Assembly (NCBI GenBank): GCA_013824045.1
Contig: PNND01000031.1
Span: 1 to 22,656, forward strand
DNA length: 22,656 bases
Direction of reading: 5' to 3'
From: Rhodobacter sp.
GTDB lineage: Bacteria > Pseudomonadota > Alphaproteobacteria > Rhodobacterales > Rhodobacteraceae
The notes beneath the pieces are model-generated. The model was not told where the DNA came from. It searched no databases and saw nothing but the letters and a program-made list of their open reading frames with translations. Made by a program: the position numbers and the translations under genes. Positions 1 to 8,154 of this stretch are shown here, one piece after another. Positions within the stretch are counted from its first letter, which is position 1. The number at the start of each line of letters is the position of its first letter.

Positions 1-1
1 T

Positions 2-1630
2 GTCGAAGGCCACCTCGCCCTGATCGATTTCCTGCGCGGCACCAAGGGGCCGGATGCTGCCCTTGCCGAAATTGCGCCGCTGATCGCCGCGAATGCCGAT
101 GATCCGAAAGCGGATCTTTACAGCGCCCTGCAAGCCTCGATCACCTTTGAGACGGGCGATCCGCAGGTTGCCCTGAAACAGATCGCCGACCTGATCGCCG
201 ATGCCCCTGCCTCGGATCAGACCCGGCGCATCAAGGCGCTTTATGCCGGTATGCTCACCTCAATGGGGGATCAGCCCACGGCCGAAACCATCGTCGCGGA
301 AATCCTTGCCGAAGACGCGTCGCATGTCGAAGCGCTTCTATTGCGCGCGGGCTGGCGGATCAGCGCCGATCAGACATCGGACGCGATCATCGACCTGCGC
401 GCCGCCCTGAATCAAGATCCAAGCAATGCCCGCATCCTTGCTGCCCTGGCAGCGGCCTATCTGCGTGACGGGTCGGTGGACCTTGCCACGGAAACATTGG
501 GCAAGGCGGTCGAAGTGGCGCCGCTGGAACCCAGCTATGCCCGCGACTATGGCCGGCTGCTGCAGGATCAGGGCCGAAGCGAAGTGGCGCGATCCGTGCT
601 CTATCAGGCGTGGCAAAGCAATCCTGCCGATCTTGGCCTTGTGGAAATGCTGTCCGAGATTGCGCTGAACACAGCCGACTGGTCGCTTGCCGGGCAATTG
701 CTGGGCCTTTTGCGATCATCCGAAGCGCCCGAGGCGCAATCGGCCGCGAACCAGTTGGAAAGCGCGGTCCTTCTTGCGCAGGATCGCGTCGACGAGGCCT
801 TGGCCATTCTCGACGCCGAAATTGCTAAGGCCGAAGATCCGGCCCAATGGACGCTTCTGAAAGTTGATGCCCTGCTGGCCTCTGAGCGGCAGGATGAAGC
901 GGCAGCGCTGCTGTCTGCGGCCATCGAAAATCAGCCTGACTCGCGTCCCCTGCTCTACCGTCAGGCCCTGCTGGATGAGGCCGAGGAGCGCCCCGACGCC
1001 GCCATCGCCATCTATCGCACCCTGCTGGCGTCAGATCCGGCGGATGAGCGGGCCGTCAGGTCGCTTTACGTTCTTCTCGAAGCGCAGGGCCAGTCCGACG
1101 AAGCCGGGAAGGTGCTCGAGGCAGGCCTCGCCGTGCGGCCCCAATCCATCGACCTACGATGGATACAGGCATCGCGCCTTCAGGCGCAGGGCGACGTGGC
1201 CGGTGCAATCGGCATCTACGAAGCGCTCTATGCGGAAAACAGCGCCAATCCCCTGATCGCGAACAATCTTGCCAGCCTGCTGTCGCAAACCGTGGACGAT
1301 GCCGCCACCTTGGACCGGGCTTTCCGTATTGCCCGCCGCTTTCGCACATCCGAAGTGCCCGCGCTGCAGGACACTTATGGATGGTTGCTGCACCTGACCG
1401 GCGATTCTGCCGGTGCCCTGCCCAAACTGGAGGCCGCCGCGGCCGCGCTGACCGAGGATGCGTCGGTGCAGTATCATTACGGTGCTGTCCTTGCCGCTCT
1501 GGGCCGGACCGATGAGGCGAAGGTCGCCGTGACGCGCGCGCTTGATCTGGCCGTCGCCGCGCCGTGGCCGGGTGTGGATCGCGCTCGCGCCCTGCTTCAG
1601 GAACTGGACGCACCCAAGCCGCAGCCCTGA
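2..1630 (+). CDS. TPR-repeat protein of an exosortase/EPS locus, 5' end missing
   Basis: The reading frame is open from base 2, so the window edge cuts the gene; 542 C-terminal residues are visible. The protein is almost wholly made of degenerate tetratricopeptide repeats, with alternating helices rich in Ala, Leu and Asp and recurring patterns such as ALxxDPxNxRxLxALAxAYLxxG and LLxxxGRxDEA. There is no membrane segment in the visible part. Long TPR proteins, often lipoproteins (PrsT type), are regular members of PEP-CTERM/exosortase polysaccharide loci, where they are thought to scaffold export machinery in the periplasm; the N-terminal signal that would show this is outside the window. The xrtD gene, the ATPase and the sugar transferase nearby support this reading, which is inference. 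Any other TPR scaffold is possible. The first internal ATG, at 251, is not the true start because coding continues upstream in frame. Confidence 0.85.
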   Translation, partial: VEGHLALIDFLRGTKGPDAALAEIAPLIAANADDPKADLYSALQASITFETGDPQVALKQIADLIADAPASDQTRRIKALYAGMLTSMGDQPTAETIVAEILAEDASHVEALLLRAGWRISADQTSDAIIDLRAALNQDPSNARILAALAAAYLRDGSVDLATETLGKAVEVAPLEPSYARDYGRLLQDQGRSEVARSVLYQAWQSNPADLGLVEMLSEIALNTADWSLAGQLLGLLRSSEAPEAQSAANQLESAVLLAQDRVDEALAILDAEIAKAEDPAQWTLLKVDALLASERQDEAAALLSAAIENQPDSRPLLYRQALLDEAEERPDAAIAIYRTLLASDPADERAVRSLYVLLEAQGQSDEAGKVLEAGLAVRPQSIDLRWIQASRLQAQGDVAGAIGIYEALYAENSANPLIANNLASLLSQTVDDAATLDRAFRIARRFRTSEVPALQDTYGWLLHLTGDSAGALPKLEAAAAALTEDASVQYHYGAVLAALGRTDEAKVAVTRALDLAVAAPWPGVDRARALLQELDAPKPQP

Positions 1631-1642
1631 GGCCTGCAACCC

Positions 1643-1688
1643 GTCGGTGATTCTGCGCCAAATGGCAAAACAGGCGCATTTCACCGAC
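1643..1688 (+). terminator. Hairpin after the TPR gene, possible terminator
   Basis: GTCGGTGA (1643-1650) pairs with TCACCGAC (1681-1688), and inside it TGCGCC (1654-1659) pairs with GGCGCA (1673-1678). This makes a 14-pair stem with a small 3/2 internal loop and a 13-base terminal loop. It starts 12 bases after the stop codon. No run of T follows, so a classical Rho-independent terminator is not shown; it may instead stabilise the mRNA 3' end or be an operator. Confidence 0.5.
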
Positions 1689-1915
1689 CGCCGCACCCCA
1701 GAAGTGCGCCATTTGCAAAAACGCATGGCTCTCGCGAAAGCTGCATCCGCGCGGCCCGGGCGATCGGCAAACTCCCGCCAATCGGCCGCGCGGAATTCTG
1801 CTTCAACGGCCCAATTTCCGGCCATAATTCCGGATTTAGAACCAATCCTGCCCGATTTTTTCCACATTCTTGATCTGAGTGAGCGTTTTACACGCCCCCT
1901 TCGTTAACCTTCATG

Positions 1916-1921
1916 TATATT
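1916..1921 (+). promoter_or_regulatory. Candidate -10 element for the sugar transferase gene
   Basis: TATATT lies in the AT-rich patch ahead of the sugar transferase, but no good -35 hexamer is found at 16-18 bases upstream (TTTACA at 1887-1892 is too far away). If this -10 is used, transcription would begin near 1928. That would exclude the in-frame TTG at 1926 as a start codon and leave a leader of about 45 bases to the GTG at 1974. Confidence 0.3.
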
Positions 1922-1973
1922 CGGTTTGTGGAAGTTCCCACTCTTCTGCTGCCACAGCTGCCAGGGGCCGGAC

Positions 1974-2651
1974 GTGAAATTAGACGATACTTTTGATATG
2001 GTTGGGGCGGATATTGTTGCGCCCGTCAGCGTTTACGCAGCCTCCGCCGCAAAGGGCCGGAAGCGCCAGCGCTTCCTCTTCGCACGCGGCTTCGACATTG
2101 TTTTCGCTGTGCTTGCCGCGCCGATGGTGGTTTTCGTCGCGCTGGTCCTTCTGGTGCTGAATCCGATCTTCAATCCGGGGCCGCTGTTCTTTCGCCAAAA
2201 GCGGATGGGCAAGGATTGCACCTCCTTCCGGATGTGGAAATTCCGCACCATGCTGCCGTCATCGGTGGATGTGCGGTCTCATGACTCGCCGCTGGATCGT
2301 CACCGCATCACCAAGCTGGGCGCATTGCTGCGGAAATCGCGGCTGGATGAACTGCCCAATCTGATCAACGTTTTGAAGGGCGAGATGGCTCTGGTCGGTC
2401 CGCGCCCCGACGCGTGGGATCACGCCGTGGTCTATATCCGCACGATCCCGTTCTATCATCAGCGCTTTGCCGTCCTGCCCGGCATCACCGGGCTTGCACA
2501 GGTGCGGTCGGGCTATGCGGATGATTACAAGAGCGTCTGCCGCAAAGCGCGTCTCGATGCGATCTATGTCCGCAGCAGATCGCCGCGGATGGATATGGGC
2601 ATCGTTCTTGCCACCGTCGTGGTCATGCTCACGGGTTTCGGTGCCCGATAA
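1974..2651 (+). CDS. Undecaprenyl-phosphate sugar-phosphate transferase (initiating enzyme)
   Basis: This is a bacterial sugar transferase of the small polyprenyl-phosphate hexose-1-phosphate transferase family (ExoY-like, 225 aa). It moves a sugar-1-phosphate from a nucleotide sugar to undecaprenyl phosphate at the inner membrane and so starts a repeat unit. Visible marks are one hydrophobic segment (about residues 35-57), the KFRTM motif soon after it, the DELPNLINVLKGEM and VGPRPD core, and VLPGITGLAQV. The large N-terminal membrane domain of WcaJ/PglB relatives is absent. GTG at 1974 was chosen because AGGGG (1963-1967) sits six bases ahead of it; an in-frame TTG at 1926 would add 16 residues but has no good ribosome-binding site. 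The sugar used cannot be read from the sequence. It is probably the priming enzyme for the glycosyltransferases coded on the opposite strand. Confidence 0.92.
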   Translation: MKLDDTFDMVGADIVAPVSVYAASAAKGRKRQRFLFARGFDIVFAVLAAPMVVFVALVLLVLNPIFNPGPLFFRQKRMGKDCTSFRMWKFRTMLPSSVDVRSHDSPLDRHRITKLGALLRKSRLDELPNLINVLKGEMALVGPRPDAWDHAVVYIRTIPFYHQRFAVLPGITGLAQVRSGYADDYKSVCRKARLDAIYVRSRSPRMDMGIVLATVVVMLTGFGAR

Positions 2652-2686
2652 GGGGCACCCGACAGGGCAGGCACACCCGCCTGCCC
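2640..2686 (+). terminator. Two tandem hairpins over and after the sugar transferase stop
   Basis: GGTGCCC (2640-2646) and GGGCACC (2653-2659) form a 7-bp stem whose loop contains the TAA stop. Immediately after, GGGCAGGC (2665-2672) and GCCTGCCC (2679-2686) form an 8-bp stem with a 6-base loop. A TTTT run follows only at 2701-2704, about 15 bases later, so the pair may attenuate or process the message before the next gene at 2718 rather than terminate it fully. Confidence 0.45.
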
Positions 2687-2717
2687 GAAGCTGCGCGCCT
2701 CTTTTCAGGTAGACAGC

Positions 2718-3353
2718 TTGCAGATCCTTCGCACCGCCCTGTCTGGTTTTATCGCTACGGCGATCCTGCTCATCCTGCTGATCGTGGCGGATTTCTTTCA
2801 GCGGCTTCATCCCACGCTGGATGAGGCCGACCAGACCAGCCACGCCGTCGTCTTCACCGGCCAGTTCGACCGGATCGATACGGCCCTTGCGCTGTTCGAT
2901 CAGGGTCGCATCACCAAACTGCTGATCAGCGGGGTGGGCATAGGCTCTGGTCTGCGGCCTGAAACGCTGGCCGATCAGTTCAACTTTTCTCCGGTCGCCC
3001 GCGCTGCGCTGCGCGCAGGCGATATCGTGCTGTCCCCGGATGCACAGGACACATTCCAGAACGCGGCTGAGGCGGCCTGTTGGCTGCGCGATCTGGACGC
3101 GCAGACGGGTGTTATCCTGATCAGCTCTGTCTCACATCTGCCACGCGCGTCGATCACCTTGGAACGGTCCCTGCCGCCCGGCATCCCGGTCTATCGCAGC
3201 GCGCCCCCTGTCACTGATACAGATCACGCGATCCAGAGAGAGGAGCTTGGCAAGTTCATCCTGTCTTGGCTCGCTTCTCTCAGGCCCGGCTTCAAGCAAA
3301 GCCCGGATCATCTGGCCCTGTGCAGGCCCGGCACGGCAACGGCCAATCCCTAA
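2718..3353 (+). CDS. YdcF/SanA/ElyC-family (DUF218) membrane-anchored protein
   Basis: The 211-aa protein has an N-terminal hydrophobic anchor (about residues 10-26) followed by a DUF218 domain. Family landmarks are HAVVFTGQFDRIDTALALFDQGR (43-64 region), LLISG (68-72), the DTFQNAAEAACWL motif (from 111) and SSVSHLPRA (136-144). Members such as SanA and ElyC influence envelope integrity and lipid-carrier use for envelope polysaccharides, but the biochemical reaction of most is unknown. The TTG start at 2718 is preceded by AGG at 2707-2709 and places the membrane anchor at the N-terminus, so it is preferred. It follows the sugar transferase by 66 bases and may be co-transcribed. Its stop overlaps, by 4 bases, the stop of the convergent EpsG-like gene. 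A second DUF218 gene lies at 9298-10080. Confidence 0.85.
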   Translation: MQILRTALSGFIATAILLILLIVADFFQRLHPTLDEADQTSHAVVFTGQFDRIDTALALFDQGRITKLLISGVGIGSGLRPETLADQFNFSPVARAALRAGDIVLSPDAQDTFQNAAEAACWLRDLDAQTGVILISSVSHLPRASITLERSLPPGIPVYRSAPPVTDTDHAIQREELGKFILSWLASLRPGFKQSPDHLALCRPGTATANP

Positions 3354-4387
3354 TTTCCGGGAATCCCGAATATCCACGTCTGATACGGCAGATAGCATTT
3401 CTGGAAATGCGATGACAGCAACGCCCAGACCACAAGCACGGCCAAGAGGCCGATATAGGGGGCTGCAACCGCCAGAGCGCGCCCGTTGCGCATCGGAAGA
3501 AACGGCAGCCGCGCAAGGATCATCGCCTGAATCGGAATGAAGTAGTAATTCAGTCGGTCCGCAATCACGCTGGAAGCAGGCAGAACCACGAGCAAGCCCA
3601 GCATCATCAGCGAGCCGATCACGGCAAGCTTGTGATCGACCGGAAAGGTGATCTGCCACTTCCGGCGCAGAAACATCAAGAACCAGATCGCCACCAGCAC
3701 CAGCAAGGCCACCCGATAAGCAGCCCCGGCGGCATCGACATCGGTGCCCACATAGCGGCTGGTGGCCGTGTTCACTGCATCCGTCGTCATTAGCGCAAGG
3801 CCACCGGGCAAAGCCAGCAACAGCGACAGCGCAATCCGCCCGCGCGACAGCCCGCCCGTGACCATCGGGGCCAGCAACAGAAAGACGATCGCACTGGAAT
3901 GAAAGCCTGCCGCCAGCAGCACCAGACCCACAAAGCGTACAAGCCGCCGGTCGATGAACGCCAGATAGGCCAGACACATGATCCCGACCGCCACCCCCTG
4001 ACGGATGCCGGACATCGGCATGTTCAGGATCAGCACCGGAAACAACAGCACCAGAAAGCCCAGCGCATCGGGCTGCCGCTTTGCCAGCTTGTGAATGCCG
4101 TAGAAGAACATGAAGGACGAAAACACGTTCAGCCAAGGATAGGGCAGCCCCAGCTTGACTTGCAAAGCGATGATGACCGTCCAGATCGGTTCGCGCGTGG
4201 CGATGGCCTCGGACACTGGCAATTGTCCAAAGACGTCATACTGGTTCAGATAGCCCGTCCAGTCACAGCCGACCTCATATCGGAAGGCCGAAAAGACGAA
4301 CACCACCGCAAGCAGCAGCCAATACCCCCCCGGCGCGCGCGACAAGCGCAGAAACAGCATAGCGACATAGGCCAGAACATAGATCAT
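3350..4387 (-). CDS. EpsG/Wzy-like polysaccharide polymerase, multi-pass membrane protein
   Basis: This 345-aa protein is highly hydrophobic, with roughly ten predicted membrane segments. It carries the N-terminal signature FSAFRYEVGCDWTGYLNQY (residues 32-50), typical of the EpsG family, in which an Arg and the vG.D..Y pattern are conserved. EpsG-type proteins are thought to polymerise lipid-linked repeat units of exopolysaccharides at the outer face of the inner membrane, as Wzy does. The ATG at 4387 overlaps the stop of the upstream glycosyltransferase (ATGA), so the two are translationally coupled. It is the last gene of the minus-strand glycosyltransferase block. Assignment to the family is good; the role as the polymerase of this locus is inferred from context. 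Confidence 0.85.
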   Translation of the reverse strand: MIYVLAYVAMLFLRLSRAPGGYWLLLAVVFVFSAFRYEVGCDWTGYLNQYDVFGQLPVSEAIATREPIWTVIIALQVKLGLPYPWLNVFSSFMFFYGIHKLAKRQPDALGFLVLLFPVLILNMPMSGIRQGVAVGIMCLAYLAFIDRRLVRFVGLVLLAAGFHSSAIVFLLLAPMVTGGLSRGRIALSLLLALPGGLALMTTDAVNTATSRYVGTDVDAAGAAYRVALLVLVAIWFLMFLRRKWQITFPVDHKLAVIGSLMMLGLLVVLPASSVIADRLNYYFIPIQAMILARLPFLPMRNGRALAVAAPYIGLLAVLVVWALLSSHFQKCYLPYQTWIFGIPGN

Positions 4388-5469
4388 CGGCTTTGCGTCT
4401 CCGCCGCGGCCCGCGCCAGCATTTCGGCCACGCGCGGCCCCCAGACCTGCAGGCTATAGCGGTCCTCGACCATCTTCCGACCTGCCTGTCCCATCTTCAG
4501 GCGCAAGGCCGGATCACCAAGCAGCGTCGACAGCGCCGCGCGCCATTCCGAATCCGTCTCGGCAAGAAAGCCGTTGACCCCATGCTGCACGATCTCGCGG
4601 TTCACCCCGACCGGCGAGGCGATGACCGGCAATCCGCAGGCCATGTACTGGATCAGCTTGTAGCCGCATTTTCCCCGCGCCCAAGGCGTATCCATCAGCG
4701 GCATCAGGCCCAGATCCATGTCCAGAATATCGGCCACTTCCCTGTCTTCCGACCATGGCCTGTTTTCCAGCAAGGGATGCACCCCCGCCTCTCGCCCGGC
4801 ACCCACAGCCATGATCCGCGCCCCGGCCCTGCGTGCAACCTCGGTCAACATGGGCATCATCGGCAGCATGTATTCGGCCCATGTGCTGGGCGATCCGATC
4901 CAGCCTATCCGGGACGGACCGGACGCCCCCATGGCAGTCTTGGCGCGATAGAGATCAGTATCCACCACCGTCGGCACAATCTCCACCCAGCGTGCGCCGG
5001 CTTGGGTTGCCCGCTCCGCCAGATAGGCATTGCCAGCAGTGACAAGCGTTGCCGCCGCCATCAGGCGATCCAGCTTATTCCCCAGCACAGCACGCACCGC
5101 TGCATATCTGTGCCGGTCATACCGGTGAAACACCGCATCATCATAATCCACCGCAAAGGGAACACCCTTCGGCAGGGCCTGCCGCTCGATCACCCAAGGC
5201 AACCACGGCAAGGCTTCCTTTTCGATCCACAGCAGATCGGACCCTGCCACCCGGCGCAGGTCGCGCAGGCGCCGCCCCAGCGCCCGCAGCGCAATGCGCC
5301 CGGTCGGAGCGCCTGCATAGAGATGCAGCAGATAGTCATCCTCGAAATAGGCAAGATAGCTGGGCTCCAACCCGCCCCTTTGCAGATAGGGCTTGTAAAG
5401 CATGGTCCGCAGCCTGCTTGAGGCGCCCAGCGCCGCATATCGCGACAAGACCGAAAGACGAATTGTCAT
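4384..5469 (-). CDS. Family GT4 glycosyltransferase
   Basis: A 361-aa cytoplasmic GT-B fold enzyme, expected to add a sugar to the lipid-linked repeat unit. The C-terminal donor-binding half is clear: RIGWIGSPSTWAEY begins the second Rossmann domain, and GYKLIQYMACGLPVIASPVG...REIVQHGVNGFLAE is the GT4 donor motif. The first Glu of the usual E-x7-E pair is replaced by Gln in KLIQYMA, a variant I recall in relatives of this subgroup. The N-terminal half includes LGASSRLRTMLYKPYL and an acceptor-side WIEKEALPWLPWV segment. A ribosome-binding site (AGGGAA) lies about 11 bases before the ATG. It begins 24 bases after the preceding GT4 gene and overlaps the EpsG-like gene by 4 bases. Donor and linkage are unknown. 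Confidence 0.88.
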   Translation of the reverse strand: MTIRLSVLSRYAALGASSRLRTMLYKPYLQRGGLEPSYLAYFEDDYLLHLYAGAPTGRIALRALGRRLRDLRRVAGSDLLWIEKEALPWLPWVIERQALPKGVPFAVDYDDAVFHRYDRHRYAAVRAVLGNKLDRLMAAATLVTAGNAYLAERATQAGARWVEIVPTVVDTDLYRAKTAMGASGPSRIGWIGSPSTWAEYMLPMMPMLTEVARRAGARIMAVGAGREAGVHPLLENRPWSEDREVADILDMDLGLMPLMDTPWARGKCGYKLIQYMACGLPVIASPVGVNREIVQHGVNGFLAETDSEWRAALSTLLGDPALRLKMGQAGRKMVEDRYSLQVWGPRVAEMLARAAAETQSR

Positions 5470-5493
5470 CGCCGCATCACTTCCCTGCTGCCA

Positions 5494-6705
5494 TCATCGC
5501 CGCCCGTCCGCTGCTGCACCGATCACCTGCTCATACAGTGCCGCAAAGGCTGCCGTTCCAGCCTCAAGCGAAAAAAGCGCCTCTGCGGCCCCACGGCACC
5601 GCGCAGGCAAGCCGGGATCGGCCAAAAGGGCAAGCAACGCGTCCCATGCGGCCTGCATCTCCGGCGTGGTTGCGCCGCTAACCACCACGCCCACGTTGTG
5701 ATCGCGAATGATCCGCGCGACATCGCCCACGCCTTCATTGGCGACCACAGGCAGGCCACTGCCCAGAACTTCGGCCATCCGTGTCGGAGAGCGCCCGAGT
5801 TCCGACACCTCCCCCCCAGCATAGAACATGACCGAAGCCATCTGCCCCTGCAGCACCTTCTGCACCTGTCCGGACTCCGCCGGGGCGATCTGCAGCCGCG
5901 CGCCCAGCGCGCCCGTCGGATCGACCGCCGCCCTCACCTGCGTGGGATCGTCCAGCGTCGTCACCTCGAATTGCAGGGCGGGGTCCTGTCGCGCCGCAAC
6001 CGCAAAAAAGGCCGCCAGCCAGTCCAGCCGGAACCACCCGCTCAACACGGTGCCCAAACAGCCGATGACCGCCCGGGTCGGCGGCACATCTGCCGGAACG
6101 AAGCGGTCCAGATCGGCGCAGGTGGGGATCACGGCAACCGTCTGGCCCGCCATTTCCGCCGGATAAGCCCGGCCAAGATACTCCGCCCCCGCATGAGTCA
6201 GCGACACCACCGCCCCAGCCCTTTGCAGGCAGGCGCGTTCGGCGGCAAGGATCGCTCGGTTCAACAGCGACCCGCGCCGCAACCGCCCCGCTGTGATCAG
6301 TTCCTCTGGCCACAGCGCGCGCATGTCGAAAAGGAACGGCACATTTGCAAGGCGACCGACCACCATCGCTACCACCGCCGGGATGTAGGACCGGGCATGG
6401 ATCAGCCGCGCATCCTGCCCGCGCACTTCGCGCTGCAGCAACCAAGCCATCCGGATCATGCTCAGCGCCGGGGCAACCAGTCTGGGCCGCCGCTGAAACC
6501 GCTGCGGCAACCAGCGGATCCCAAGCCGCTCACAGGCGGCCTGCACCTCTGCCACTCGCTCGGCATCCGACCAGTCCTCATCCTTTTCATAGGTGATCAG
6601 CGTGATCCGGTAGTGCTGCGACAACCCCCGCAGATAGCCAAAGACCTGGCTTTGCCCCAAAGGTTCCAGCAGCCCGTTGCGGGTGACATAAACGGTCGCG
6701 ATCAC
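5494..6705 (-). CDS. Family GT4 glycosyltransferase
   Basis: A 403-aa GT-B glycosyltransferase. The N-terminus YVTRNGLLEPLGQSQVFGYLRGLS is the typical acceptor-domain opening of a GT4 subgroup found in exopolysaccharide clusters. The C-terminal half contains IGCLGTVLSGWFRLDWL and the donor motif SPTRMAEVLGSGLPVVANEGVGDVARII. No signal peptide or strong transmembrane helix is seen, so it probably works at the inner face of the membrane on lipid-linked intermediates. Its ATG at 6705 overlaps the stop of the preceding GT4 gene (ATGA), indicating translational coupling in one operon with the neighbours on both sides. Sugar specificity cannot be predicted. Confidence 0.88.
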   Translation of the reverse strand: MIATVYVTRNGLLEPLGQSQVFGYLRGLSQHYRITLITYEKDEDWSDAERVAEVQAACERLGIRWLPQRFQRRPRLVAPALSMIRMAWLLQREVRGQDARLIHARSYIPAVVAMVVGRLANVPFLFDMRALWPEELITAGRLRRGSLLNRAILAAERACLQRAGAVVSLTHAGAEYLGRAYPAEMAGQTVAVIPTCADLDRFVPADVPPTRAVIGCLGTVLSGWFRLDWLAAFFAVAARQDPALQFEVTTLDDPTQVRAAVDPTGALGARLQIAPAESGQVQKVLQGQMASVMFYAGGEVSELGRSPTRMAEVLGSGLPVVANEGVGDVARIIRDHNVGVVVSGATTPEMQAAWDALLALLADPGLPARCRGAAEALFSLEAGTAAFAALYEQVIGAAADGRR

Positions 6706-7790
6706 GTCAGGCCCACCAGATCAAGATACTTGCGTGCCGCGATGTCCGGTGCGAATTCGGCGGCCCGCGCCTTCAGCGCGTCCCGGTCCACCGGTGCAGA
6801 AAGCGCCGCGGTCATAGCCTGCGCCAGCGCCTGCTCATCCCGCACCGGCACGAGATATCCCCAGCGCCCGTTGCCCAGAATCTCAGCCGGGCCCGCGGGG
6901 CAGTCCGTCGAAACGACCGGCAGACCGAAGGACAAGGCCTCGACCAGAACATTGCCAAAGCCTTCACGGTCGGACGACAGCACGAAGAGATCGGCCGTCG
7001 CATAGACTGCCGCAGGATCGGCCTGAAATCCGGCGAAGATCACGCGTTCCCCCAAACCCAAGTCGGCCACCAGCGCGCGCAACCTGCCCTCTTCCGGCCC
7101 CTGCCCCACAATCATCAACCGTGCCTGCGCCCCCGGCACCCGGGCAAAGGCCCGCAGCAGAAGCGCATGGTTCTTCACCGTCTTCAGGCTGCCCACTGTC
7201 AAGATGCGGGGGCCGTGGCTGTTCCACAGCGCATTGGCCGCCGCCATATGCACATCGCCGGGCGGGGCGAGCCGCCGCAACGGATTGTAGATCGCCACAA
7301 TCCTAGAAGGGGCCATACCCGACAGCCGCGCCATATCCTTGGCCACGCCAGCAGACACCCCCATGCGCGCATCGGCCAGCCGGTACCCCAGCCAAGATGA
7401 GCCGCGCAGTATCAGACGATGGGCCCATCCCCATCCCTCGTACTGTGCCGACAGCATCCCGTGTTCGCTGATAATGACCCGGCACCGATGCCCCGACAGT
7501 CTTTGCGCCAGCGGTGCGATCACCGTCAGGGGCCACATCGCCGCTACCACCACATCCGGCCGGCTTTCCCGCAGATATGCTGTCAGTTTGAACAGCACCT
7601 GCCGCGCCCGTGGCGCCGCAAAGTCGGCCACTGAAAATGCAGCCTCGGCCTCGGCCAGAAAATCGCCGGATCGCTGCATCAGGGCGAAGTCCACCTCGTG
7701 GCCCATGGCTGCAAAGGCATGGCCCAGATCCAGGCTCACCCGTTCCGCGCCACCGCCGCGCAGATCAGGAAGGAGGATACAGATCTTCAC
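6702..7790 (-). CDS. Family GT4 glycosyltransferase
   Basis: A 362-aa GT4 enzyme with a textbook outline: KICILLPDLRGGGAERV at the N-terminus (glycine-rich acceptor loop, residues about 9-17), a second domain opening RILTVGSLKTVKNHALLLRAF, and an intact E-x7-E donor motif in SSDREGFGNVLVEALSFGLPVVST followed by PAGPAEIL. The frame is open back to an ATG at 7829, but the start is put at GTG 7790. A perfect GGAGG (7796-7800, read on the minus strand) lies five bases ahead of that GTG, and the first beta strand of the family begins right after it. It overlaps the next GT4 gene by 4 bases. A 364-base gap separates it from the GT25 gene upstream, so it may have its own promoter. Confidence 0.88.
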   Translation of the reverse strand: MKICILLPDLRGGGAERVSLDLGHAFAAMGHEVDFALMQRSGDFLAEAEAAFSVADFAAPRARQVLFKLTAYLRESRPDVVVAAMWPLTVIAPLAQRLSGHRCRVIISEHGMLSAQYEGWGWAHRLILRGSSWLGYRLADARMGVSAGVAKDMARLSGMAPSRIVAIYNPLRRLAPPGDVHMAAANALWNSHGPRILTVGSLKTVKNHALLLRAFARVPGAQARLMIVGQGPEEGRLRALVADLGLGERVIFAGFQADPAAVYATADLFVLSSDREGFGNVLVEALSFGLPVVSTDCPAGPAEILGNGRWGYLVPVRDEQALAQAMTAALSAPVDRDALKARAAEFAPDIAARKYLDLVGLT

Positions 7791-8154
7791 CACAGCCTCC
7801 AGACCGGGCAACCCGGCACCAGCAAGCACCGCGCCATGACGTGCGACATTCTCTTTGCCCGCGCATCACGCATCCACTCGCCCCATCGCACCGATTGCTG
7901 CCGCGGCGACTTTGGCCAGTCTGCCGCGCGGCCGATCGACCCTCGGGGAAAAGGGGCGGTAACTGATCGGGTCAAAGAGTTCGTTCAACACAGGCTCCGT
8001 CGCAGAAAAAGGAGGCCATCATCCCTGCTGCCAAAGGCAGGCGGGAATGGACATGCAAGAAACGGGAATCACGAAGGCGCAAAGGCCCGGAACCGGACAG
8101 CGCCGTTGGCCCCAAGCATTCGCCGGTATGCCCTCCTATTCCAAAAAGAAAGCA
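7791..8154. other. Non-coding gap upstream of the GT4 trio
   Basis: No supported gene is seen in these 364 bases. A 62-codon minus-strand frame (7787-7975) overlaps the GT4 start in another frame and has no family likeness. The plus-strand frames are short and lack ribosome-binding sites. Apart from a small CCTGC/GCAGG inverted repeat at about 8024-8043 I found no clear terminator or promoter. The stretch next to the GT25 stop (about 8139-8180) is notably A-rich compared with the rest of the window. Confidence 0.55.

Larger units (their letters stand above)
1631..1973. other. Intergenic region between TPR gene and sugar transferase
   Basis: This 343-base stretch has no convincing gene. It begins with a strong hairpin just after the TPR stop codon (annotated separately). 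Next comes an imperfect direct repeat: TGCGCCAAATGGCAAAA at 1654-1670 and TGCGCCATTTGCAAAA at 1705-1720. Around 1811-1836 there is a short repeated AATT(T)CCGG motif. The final 100 bases are AT-richer than the surroundings and probably hold the sugar transferase promoter. The + strand frame open at 1542-1907 has no ribosome-binding site and overlaps the TPR gene, so it was not called. Confidence 0.6.

Noticed and set aside
1926..1973. A TTG start for the sugar transferase
   Set aside because: No ribosome-binding site precedes it and the likely -10 element lies only five bases upstream; GTG 1974 has AGGGG at good spacing.
5698..7005. A 435-codon plus-strand frame across two glycosyltransferase genes
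   Set aside because: Rich in Arg, Pro, His and Gln and antisense to two well-supported GT4 genes; it crosses their junction without any recognisable domain.
7787..7975. A 62-codon minus-strand frame just upstream of the GT4 trio
   Set aside because: It overlaps the GT4 start in another frame, has no good ribosome-binding site and no hydrophobic or conserved pattern.
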